Source of the DNA: an uncultured Elusimicrobiales bacterium
GTDB taxonomy: Bacteria > Elusimicrobiota > Elusimicrobia > Elusimicrobiales > Elusimicrobiaceae
Assembly: GCA_910576915.1 (NCBI GenBank)
Contig: CAJTJT010000013.1
Coordinates: 1 to 38,924 of the forward strand
Direction of reading: 5' to 3'
DNA length: 38,924 nucleotides
Numbering within the stretch: the first letter of the stretch is position 1; each line of letters starts with the position of its first letter. A model generated the notes under the pieces. That model saw only the letters and a program-made list of their open reading frames with translations. It was not told the origin of the DNA and made no database searches. A program made the position numbers and the translations under genes. Below are positions 16,896 to 22,956 of this stretch, piece after piece.

Positions 16896-16979
16896 TGGGC
16901 GGAAAGGGAGTTGAACCCTTAAGGACTTTCGTCCATACGGTCCTGAGCCGTACGCGTCTGCCAATTCCGCCACCCGCCC
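16896..16979 (-). tRNA. tRNA-Leu (anticodon CAG)
   Basis: An 84-nt cloverleaf. Acceptor GGGCGGG pairs with TCCGCCC (one G-U), the anticodon loop CTCAGGA sits on stem TACGG/CCGTA, the long variable arm is typical of class II tRNAs, and the T-arm is AAGGG-TTCAACT-CCCTT. CCA is not encoded. It lies directly upstream of ftsQ. Confidence 0.95.
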
Positions 16980-17060
16980 AATTAAGTATATTTTAGAATA
17001 TTGTACGAAAAAAATCCAGCGTTTTTTTATTTGTATAGGGAAAATTCCCGTCAAAAAGCG

Positions 17061-17531
17061 TTAAAAACGGATGTTGTTTTTAAAACTTTTTTCCATTTCG
17101 CGGTTTAAATCGCGCTTTTTCAGGCTTTCGCGTTTGTCAAACAAATGCTTCCCTTTGGCTACGGCCAATTTTAATTTGGCCCAGCCGTCTTTAAAATACA
17201 CTTCCACCGGCACCAGCGAGTACCCTTTAATGTCCGCCTTGGCGGCCAGTTTGCGCAGTTCTTTTTTGTTAAGCAGCAGCCTGCGCTGACGGGTAGGATC
17301 CGGCTCGGTAAGGGAATTAAATTTGTAAGGTTTTACGTGCATGTTGTACACGCGCGCCTGGCCGTTTTCCACACGCACGAAACTGCCCTCCAGGCTGAGC
17401 TCTTTTTGGCGGATGGATTTTACTTCCGCGCCCAATAACTCCAGCCCGGCTTCGTATGTGTCTTCTATAAAATAATCGTGGTATGCTTTACGGTTGGTGC
17501 AGACCACCAAAACGGCGCCTTTTTTCGTCAT
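17061..17531 (-). CDS. smpB: SsrA-binding protein SmpB
   Basis: 156 residues from the ATG at 17531. Characteristic segments are NRKAYHDYFIEDTYEAGLELLGAEVKS, GSFVRVENGQARVYNMHV and the basic tail GKHLFDKRESLKKRDLNREM. SmpB binds tmRNA and is required for trans-translation, which rescues stalled ribosomes. The start was chosen because family members begin just before the VVCTNRKA block and because a TGC-TATAAT box ends 6 nt before this ATG. This implies a leaderless mRNA, and no Shine-Dalgarno is present. The tmRNA gene itself is not in the window. Confidence 0.95.
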   Translation of the reverse strand: MTKKGAVLVVCTNRKAYHDYFIEDTYEAGLELLGAEVKSIRQKELSLEGSFVRVENGQARVYNMHVKPYKFNSLTEPDPTRQRRLLLNKKELRKLAAKADIKGYSLVPVEVYFKDGWAKLKLAVAKGKHLFDKRESLKKRDLNREMEKSFKNNIRF

Positions 17532-17537
17532 GGAAGT

Positions 17538-17546
17538 ATTATAGCA
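17538..17546 (-). promoter_or_regulatory. Extended -10 promoter of smpB, probably leaderless
   Basis: TGC + TATAAT (consensus) ends 6 nt before the ATG, so the A of ATG would be +1. No -35 match at 16-18 nt. Confidence 0.6.
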
Positions 17547-17572
17547 AATATAACTTTTTCTTATAGAAGAAT

Positions 17573-18763
17573 TTACAACCAAGTCATGCCATTATACCAA
17601 CCCCACAGAGGCTCCGGTTTTATAAAGTATAACCTACAGAAATATTCCTTGTCAGCACGGTAACAAGATACCTGACACGTATATCCACAACCATCTTTAA
17701 GAAATTGCTCGCACCCACTGCTGTCATCTTCCGGTTGAGTACATTTGGGAAACCAAGGTATATATTCTACGTACGAAGAGTTTTTCTTTCTAAAAAACGA
17801 ATTGCCTTTAAGACCCAAGCAATTTTCTTCAAAAGATGACGGACCGGACTCCCACGTCGGAACTCCCTCGAAATAAGGAAAATGCTTTGGGAAATAGACT
17901 GCCAAAGATCCAGCATCTATGCGAGTTTGCTCGTCCGTATCTCCAAAGTTGCTTCCTCCGTATGTCCGGTCACAACCAAACCGTTGCCAACATTTGGTCT
18001 TCTCTTTTTCAGTTTGCGTAGAAAAGAAAGAATAAGCCTCAGAACAACATTGACTGTCTATCGTCAGCACACTGTTTTTGACGCAATTATTATATTCCGA
18101 AGAGCCTTTTTCATATGCCGTACAATGCGTGCATTTAGACCCGGAGTCTTCCTCCGAACCGCTGACGCCTCCGCTTTTAAGCAAGTACTGCTGTTTGCAT
18201 TTTTCATATGAAGCCCCTTCTTTACAGGCGTCGTCACTTTGATACTGATTACTCCAAACCATGTCCGGGGGATTATTGATAACGGCGGAATTTTGTTCCC
18301 CTTTTTTAATATAAGAAGAGTTCGTTACCGTTAAATTATTCGTCTTCGCCCCCGCTACCGAGAGCTGTTTACCATACACGTTGTTAGCCTTGCCGGAAGC
18401 CGCGTTATTTACTGTAACCGTATTTCCGAACAAACGGCCGCCCTTGATATCTCCGCCTTGTTTAAGCGTGATGTTATTTAACGAAAATTTCCCTTCGTCC
18501 GTTTTCCCAAGCGTTGTATGATTGGATAATGACACCGTAGTTAAGGCCGCGGGTTTGGTGCCTTTTAACTCTACCACGCCTTGCGTACCGATATTCGTAC
18601 AAAAGTTTACCGTATTTCCTTTGGCCGGCTGGGCAGGATCCACAGCTTCCAGCTTATTAAACGTTCCGACGGGGCTGGATAGCACCGTGATAAACTTCAT
18701 GCTTTCGGCATAAGAAATACTGCAAGCTGATACTATCAGCAACAGCGGAATAAGTTTCTTCAT
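17573..18763 (-). CDS. Secreted Cys-rich protein, paralogue 1 of a mosaic family
   Basis: 396 residues, function not recognised. Signal peptide 1-20 (cleavage after SYA; a lipobox-like VSAC at 11-14 is also present). Residues 21-160 are almost identical to the two other paralogues: MKFITVLSSPVGTFNKLEAV, VNFCTNIGTQGVVELKG, then short repeating strands (GGRLFGNTVTVNN, NVYGKQLSVAGAKTNNLTV) that look like a beta-solenoid. From about residue 205 the sequence is unique: Cys-rich (HCTAYEKG, SQCCSEAY, CGYTCQVSCYRADKEYFC) and aromatic, ending WYNGMTWL. The TAA-to-smpB gap is 41 nt without a clear terminator. A surface or pilus-associated adhesin is one guess, from the shared promoter with prepilins. 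Confidence 0.8.
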   Translation of the reverse strand: MKKLIPLLLIVSACSISYAESMKFITVLSSPVGTFNKLEAVDPAQPAKGNTVNFCTNIGTQGVVELKGTKPAALTTVSLSNHTTLGKTDEGKFSLNNITLKQGGDIKGGRLFGNTVTVNNAASGKANNVYGKQLSVAGAKTNNLTVTNSSYIKKGEQNSAVINNPPDMVWSNQYQSDDACKEGASYEKCKQQYLLKSGGVSGSEEDSGSKCTHCTAYEKGSSEYNNCVKNSVLTIDSQCCSEAYSFFSTQTEKEKTKCWQRFGCDRTYGGSNFGDTDEQTRIDAGSLAVYFPKHFPYFEGVPTWESGPSSFEENCLGLKGNSFFRKKNSSYVEYIPWFPKCTQPEDDSSGCEQFLKDGCGYTCQVSCYRADKEYFCRLYFIKPEPLWGWYNGMTWL

Positions 18764-18843
18764 AATGGGCTCCTTATGCGTCCAGAGAGGCCCCTAGAAG
18801 AAAGATTCAAAGTGAGATGATACGGGGGTATATGGACGTAACA
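18764..18843 (-). promoter_or_regulatory. Structured 5' leader of paralogue 1
   Basis: About 80 nt. The outer stem CGTCCA/TGGACG (18833-18838 with 18779-18784) and the inner stem CCCC/GGGG (18824-18828 with 18791-18794) enclose a pyrimidine-rich loop. AAGGAG follows immediately. Nearly identical to the leader at 22307-22386. Confidence 0.5.
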
Positions 18844-18849
18844 ATCCCC

Positions 18850-18892
18850 ACTGTATCAAAAAAAAAAAACGCGTCAACCCCCTTGCCGGGGG
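18850..18892 (-). promoter_or_regulatory. T12-spacer promoter module, copy 4 (paralogue 1)
   Basis: Hairpin CCCCC/GGGGG (18878-18892), -35 TTGACG (18872-18877), a 16-nt spacer CG + T12 (18858-18869) + GA, -10 TACAGT (18850-18855). Confidence 0.65.
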
Positions 18893-18910
18893 CAGGCAAC
18901 TTGTCCGCAC

Positions 18911-19212
18911 TCATTAGACTAGTTTAGGCCACACTGTTTAAGACATGTTGCAAAATTACGAATAAAGAAGACTAAAGAGAATAGGCCTAAGTCTTTGCCG
19001 TCATCCCGGACATGGATCCGGGATCCAGGTCGTTTATAAAGCAAATCCTCATCTTATTGGATTCTGAAACAAGTTCAGAATGACGGGTTCTCCGCCTTGA
19101 GGCGTTTTATAAACGGGATAAAGGCCTGCAAAACGGCAACGGCAAACGCTTTTTATAAACAGGACTAAGGGCGGGTATTATAAACGGGTTAAGGCCTGCA
19201 TAAACGGCAGCA
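18911..19212. repeat. Dispersed repeats B, C, D, D (cluster 2)
   Basis: Repeat B 18911-18987, repeat C 18996-19118 (palindromes TCCCGGA-CATGGA-TCCGGGA and ATTCTGAA-ACAAG-TTCAGAAT), and repeat D at about 19103-19143 and 19176-19212. This accounts for most of the 507-bp gap between paralogue 1 and the hexosaminidase gene. Confidence 0.75.
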
Positions 19213-19217
19213 ACAGG

Positions 19218-19250
19218 TAAAAAATACCCCGGACTGTTTTGTCCGGGGCA
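19218..19250 (-). terminator. Terminator of the hexosaminidase gene
   Basis: Stem CCCCGGAC / GTCCGGGG (19227-19234, 19241-19248) is followed on the minus strand by TATTTTTTACC. Confidence 0.85.
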
Positions 19251-19270
19251 TTCATCATAAAGAAAAGGCG

Positions 19271-20995
19271 TTAGCGGGAAACATCCGGCAGGGTGACGGG
19301 CAGTTTGCCCTGGGCGGGCAAATCCCCCATCAAAATTTTGGCGGCCGTGCGGACGGAATCTTCCGTCGGTCCGTACAACGCCAGCACGGTGCGCGCCTGC
19401 GGATAAAACGGGATTTCGTACGGGTTTAATAAAGACACCAACACCGCTTTTTTATCCGACACTTCCGCCGCGCGGAACAACTCCTGCACCACGGACAGCT
19501 GGGACGCATTCATAGCGCTGCCGCGGGACGTTCCCACCGCCACCAAATGCGCGCCGAGCATACATTCCCCGGCGGTTTTTAAATCTTCGGACGACGGAGA
19601 AACGGGCAAAATAACCGTGCGGGACGTTTTGCCGCGCGCGGTTAAATACTCGCCAAACGCCGTTACCTGGCCGCTGAAAATATCGTCCGCAAACATCACG
19701 GCGCAAACCTCTTTAATCTCCGCCGGAAGCGGCACTAAATTTTGCTCATCCCGCACCAGCGTCACCCCCGCTTCGGCGGCCCGGCGGGCAGCGGCGGCAA
19801 AACCCGTTTCGGCGGACGGATCCGTCGTTACGCCGTCAAATAATCCCAATGTTTGTTTAAGCGCTAAAATGCGCTCCGCGGCCGAGCGGATTTCTTCCGG
19901 CGTCAAAGCGTCGTCCGCGCCGGAAAAAACGTTTTTCTCCACAAAATCGGCGGCGCGGCGGGGATATTTGTAAGCGTCTTTCATTTTTTCCGCAGGCGCG
20001 CTGAGCAGCAGCATATCGTTCCCCGCCCGGTACGCCCGGCGGACCATATCTTCCACTCCCACGCCGTTTACCGCGCCCATATCCAGGCCGTCCGTCGCCA
20101 CGACGCCGTTAAAACCCATTTTGCTGCGCAATAAATTGCGTAAGATTTTAGCGGAAAAAGAGGCCGGGTTGTCTTCGTCCAGCGCGGGATACACCACGTG
20201 CGAATTCATGATGCCGTACGTGCCGGCGTCAACCGGCGGAACAAAAGCGGAAACGTGTTTTTGCCAAAGTTCGTCATCGGGCAAAGCGGTAACGGGCATC
20301 TCCCGGTGGGAATCGACCGACGTATCCCCGTGCCCCGGGAAATGTTTGTTAAATGCGGCCACGCCGTTTGCCTGAAGGGCGCGCACGGCCACGGCGGCGT
20401 TATGACCAACGACGGAGGCCTCGTCCCCAAACGAACGGGTTTGGATAATCGGGTTTAACGGGTTGGAATTTACGTCCGTTACTGGGCCGAACGATACATT
20501 TCCGCCGACGGCTTTAATTTCCCGGGCCTGGGCGGCGTACATATCCGCCACGATATCATCCCGGCCCGAAGCGGCCAGCAGCATGTTGGAAGGCATCTGT
20601 TTAAGCCCCATATACATGGGAGAGGTAACGGTGCCGCCTTCGTAGTCAAACGCCAGAATAAGCGGGATTTGATGCGGGCTTTTGGCGGCCCATTTATTTA
20701 AATCGGAAATGGTTTTTAAAAGCAGTTTGCGCTGGCGTTCGAAATATTGTTTTTGGGTAAGAGGAGTGAGAGCGGGCCGCGTTAAAAGCCCGTCCGTGGT
20801 TTTTAATATAAAACCCCCCACTTCGCCGCGCTGGACGGCTTTTTTAAATCCCCGGTGCTTACCGATAAACACCCGGGGAACGATGGTCTGCCCCACCTGC
20901 TCGCGCAGGGAAAGTTCGTCCGCGCGCGGGACGGGCGCGGCGCATAACACGCCGGAGAAAAAGCAGAAAACGGCTAATAAAGAAAGTTTATTCAT
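19271..20995 (-). CDS. nagZ: Glycoside hydrolase family 3 beta-N-acetylhexosaminidase (NagZ-like), exported
   Basis: 574 residues from the ATG at 20995: signal peptide 1-19, a TIM-barrel domain with the NagZ hallmark KHFPGHGDTSVDSH (acid/base His-Asp dyad loop), nucleophile segment VATDGLDMGAV, and a second alpha/beta domain of about 200 residues after about residue 375 (TLVRDEQNLVPLP). It would remove GlcNAc from muropeptides in cell-wall turnover. The two-domain, exported form resembles the Bacillus type rather than the single-domain cytosolic enzyme of E. coli. A TATAAT box ends 7 nt before this ATG and no Shine-Dalgarno is seen, which suggests a leaderless mRNA. It has its own terminator. 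Confidence 0.88.
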   Translation of the reverse strand: MNKLSLLAVFCFFSGVLCAAPVPRADELSLREQVGQTIVPRVFIGKHRGFKKAVQRGEVGGFILKTTDGLLTRPALTPLTQKQYFERQRKLLLKTISDLNKWAAKSPHQIPLILAFDYEGGTVTSPMYMGLKQMPSNMLLAASGRDDIVADMYAAQAREIKAVGGNVSFGPVTDVNSNPLNPIIQTRSFGDEASVVGHNAAVAVRALQANGVAAFNKHFPGHGDTSVDSHREMPVTALPDDELWQKHVSAFVPPVDAGTYGIMNSHVVYPALDEDNPASFSAKILRNLLRSKMGFNGVVATDGLDMGAVNGVGVEDMVRRAYRAGNDMLLLSAPAEKMKDAYKYPRRAADFVEKNVFSGADDALTPEEIRSAAERILALKQTLGLFDGVTTDPSAETGFAAAARRAAEAGVTLVRDEQNLVPLPAEIKEVCAVMFADDIFSGQVTAFGEYLTARGKTSRTVILPVSPSSEDLKTAGECMLGAHLVAVGTSRGSAMNASQLSVVQELFRAAEVSDKKAVLVSLLNPYEIPFYPQARTVLALYGPTEDSVRTAAKILMGDLPAQGKLPVTLPDVSR

Positions 20996-21002
20996 AAATT
21001 TT

Positions 21003-21008
21003 ATTATA
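21003..21008 (-). promoter_or_regulatory. -10 box of the hexosaminidase gene, probably leaderless
   Basis: Consensus TATAAT ends 7 nt before the ATG at 20995. There is no TGn extension and no clear -35. Confidence 0.45.
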
Positions 21009-21035
21009 GAAAAAAACGCCACCCGCCGCACCCAC

Positions 21036-21067
21036 AAAAAAACTCCCCGCGCCAGGCACAGGGAGTT
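21036..21067 (-). terminator. Terminator of paralogue 2
   Basis: Stem AACTCCC / GGGAGTT (21041-21047, 21061-21067) is followed on the minus strand by a further run of T (TTTTT). Confidence 0.75.
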
Positions 21068-21094
21068 CATAAAACTAAAGTTACGGCAAGGGTT

Positions 21095-22306
21095 TTAATG
21101 GCCGCAGCCGTAGCGGGTATCGGTTGCGTCCCACAACTGCTCATAAGAAGGAGTAGTGCTTGTTGATTTTACGCAGCTGCTGTAGGTGTACGTGGTAGCA
21201 CACCACAGGAATTTACCCCCGGTACCCGTACACTCGGCATCATTGGTAGAAATATGCAGCCGGGCAACGCAAATATCACCTTCTGTATTACAGAGACCAA
21301 GCTCGTCGGTTGTTGGGTTTGGAGTGGGGGTTACCGGGCCGATACCTCCGCCTCCACCGCTTGAATTGCATGGTAAAACGCACGAACCGCTGCACGAGTA
21401 ATGAGGGCACTTTTTAGTTGTTTTTGGAGTGCCGGTAAACCCAAGAGCTCCGCCTTGTGAACAAGTTAAACGGGTGACTCCCATATTGGCGATATTTTGA
21501 GTGTCAAAACGTTCTGATGCCAACACATTTTTCCATACCAACTTGTTACCACTTTCAGAAGTAGTTTTCTTCCAGCATTTTGTATTCGTTTTAGGGGTAG
21601 AAGATGAGCAGCACGCTCCGTTATGATACCGTTCCTGTGCATTTGGGCAACCGCATTGTTGCGCCCGTTCATCCCATACAGTCCGCGGATCTCCCGCCGT
21701 TTGCGGGCATTTATTCGTAACCACGGTCCCCTTTTCTTTAAGCAAATACTGTTTGGCACAGGCGGAGCCCGACTTACACGCGTCGTCATCCTGATACTGG
21801 TTGCTCCAGACCATCTCTTCCTTTCCAGTAGAATCACCGGGGCCGTTAATTTTCGACGCGCCGCTGTTTACGTCCAGCGTTTTCGTTTTCGCACCCGCTG
21901 CCGTGAGTTGGTTGCCGTACACGTTGTTAGCCTTGCCGGACGCCTTATAATCCACTTTCAAGGTATTTCCAAATAGACGTCCACCCTTGATACTTCCGCC
22001 TTGTTTCAGTGTGATATTATTTAACGAAAATTTCCCCTCATCCGTTTTACCAAGCGTTGTATTTTTGGATAATACTACCGTACTTAATTCCGCAGGTTTG
22101 GTGCCTTTTAGTTCCACTAAACCTTGCGTACCGATATTCGTACAAAAGTTTACCGTCTTACCGTACGCGGAAGAAGTAGGGTCCACCGCTTCCAATTTAT
22201 TAAATGTTCCGACGGGGCTGGATAGCACCGTGATAAACTTCATGCTTTCAGCATAAGAAAAACTGCAGGCTGATAACAATAGTAACAGTGGGATAAGTTT
22301 CTTCAT
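21095..22306 (-). CDS. Secreted Cys-rich protein, paralogue 2 of a mosaic family
   Basis: 403 residues, function not recognised. Signal peptide 1-20 with the conserved SYA/ES site and an LSAC lipobox-like motif. The N-terminal 170 residues follow paralogues 1 and 3. From NSGASKINGPGDSTGKEEM through NKCPQTAGDPRT, QQCGCPN and YHNGACCS it matches paralogue 3 but not 1. The region after about residue 250 is unique: SQGGALGFTGTP, a CSGSCVLPC motif, a Gly/Pro hinge (SSGGGGGIGPVTPTPNPT), and a final domain with GDICVARLHIS and CTGTGGKFLWC. It ends TDTRYGCGH, like paralogue 3 (TVDTRYSCGH). AAGGAG lies upstream. Confidence 0.8.
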   Translation of the reverse strand: MKKLIPLLLLLSACSFSYAESMKFITVLSSPVGTFNKLEAVDPTSSAYGKTVNFCTNIGTQGLVELKGTKPAELSTVVLSKNTTLGKTDEGKFSLNNITLKQGGSIKGGRLFGNTLKVDYKASGKANNVYGNQLTAAGAKTKTLDVNSGASKINGPGDSTGKEEMVWSNQYQDDDACKSGSACAKQYLLKEKGTVVTNKCPQTAGDPRTVWDERAQQCGCPNAQERYHNGACCSSSTPKTNTKCWKKTTSESGNKLVWKNVLASERFDTQNIANMGVTRLTCSQGGALGFTGTPKTTKKCPHYSCSGSCVLPCNSSGGGGGIGPVTPTPNPTTDELGLCNTEGDICVARLHISTNDAECTGTGGKFLWCATTYTYSSCVKSTSTTPSYEQLWDATDTRYGCGH

Positions 22307-22386
22307 ATTGGGCTCCTTATGCGTCCAGAGAGGCCCCTAGAAGAAAGATTCAAAGTGAGATGATACGGGGGTATATGGACGTAATA
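22307..22386 (-). promoter_or_regulatory. Structured 5' leader of paralogue 2
   Basis: Outer stem CGTCCA/TGGACG (22376-22381 with 22322-22327) and inner CCCC/GGGG, then AAGGAG. About 95% identical to the leader at 18764-18843. Confidence 0.5.
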
Positions 22387-22392
22387 ATCCCC

Positions 22393-22436
22393 AATTTATC
22401 AAAAAAAAAAAACGAGTCAAGGCCCAGAGCCTGGGC
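22393..22436 (-). promoter_or_regulatory. T12-spacer promoter module, copy 5 (paralogue 2)
   Basis: Hairpin GCCCAG/CTGGGC (22422-22436), -35 TTGACT (22415-22420), a 16-nt spacer CG + T12 (22401-22412) + GA, -10 TAAATT (22393-22398). The hairpin sequence differs from all other copies but stays self-complementary. Confidence 0.65.
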
Positions 22437-22450
22437 TCCCCTCTTGTCCG

Positions 22451-22762
22451 CGCTCTTCCGATTAGTTTAGGCCACACTGTTTAAGACATGCCCCAAAGTT
22501 AGTTTTTACTTTTTGCGTCGGCAAAAAGTAAGCAAAAAATCTTCTTCCTTCTTTTTCTAGCATTAGAAAAAGAACCAAAAAGACTGCCCGCCCGGGTCCT
22601 ATAAAAAGCAGTCCAAAACGGGGCGTTTTACAACTCGCTTCGCTCAAACAAATAAAACGCCTTTTCCGTTTCAGACGCTTTTTATAAACAGGACGAAGGG
22701 CGGGTAAAAGACAACACAGCGGATTTTATAGACGGGTTAAGGCCTGCAAAACGGCAACGGCG
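22451..22762. repeat. Repeat B remnant, palindromic composite element and repeat D (cluster 3)
   Basis: Repeat B (22451-22501, cut short) comes first. Next is a perfect 11-bp hairpin TTACTTTTTGC/GCAAAAAGTAA (22506-22531) followed by GCAAAA, then a second hairpin TTCTTTTTCT/AGAAAAAGAA nearby. A stem GACTGC/GCAGTC (22582-22613) and an interrupted hairpin AAAACG.GGCGTTTTA / TAAAACGCC.CGTTT (22615-22672) with loop CAACTCGCTTCGCTCAAAC follow. Repeat D (22722-22762) is last. No gene is visible. Confidence 0.7.
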
Positions 22763-22813
22763 GAGGCTTGTTACCAAAGGGAGAGAAGAATTTGAATATC
22801 CGTGTTTTTAGAC

Positions 22814-22843
22814 AAAAAAAGAGCGGACCAGCAAGTCCGCTCT
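22814..22843 (-). terminator. Terminator downstream of trigger factor
   Basis: Stem AGAGCGGAC / GTCCGCTCT (22820-22828, 22835-22843) is followed on the minus strand by seven T. Confidence 0.85.
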
Positions 22844-22872
22844 GAGGTTAAAACCGTTCGTCCAGGCCATGC

Positions 22873-22942
22873 GCCGTTTCACACAGCTTGGAAAACGGCC
22901 CGTTTGCCGACAAACCGCCCCAAGCGTTTTACGCCCGGGGCG
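22873..22942 (-). other. Three consecutive hairpins in the trigger-factor 3' untranslated region
   Basis: CGCCCC/GGGGCG with inner GCGT/ACGC (22916-22942), GTTTG-CCGA-CAAAC (22902-22915) and GCCGTTT/AAACGGC (22873-22899) lie between the tig stop codon and its terminator. This is more structure than a terminator needs; whether a stable RNA results is unknown. Confidence 0.4.
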
Positions 22943-22956
22943 ATGTTCGGCACAGA

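Noticed and set aside
18772..18777. Lipobox reading of paralogues 1 and 2 (VSAC/LSAC)
   Set aside because: Paralogue 3 lacks a usable lipobox, while SYA/ES is kept in all three, so a type I signal peptide is favoured; not fully excluded.
22462..22647. 61-codon minus-strand ORF in the gap upstream of paralogue 2
   Set aside because: It is built from repeat B and the palindromic composite element; no ribosome site.
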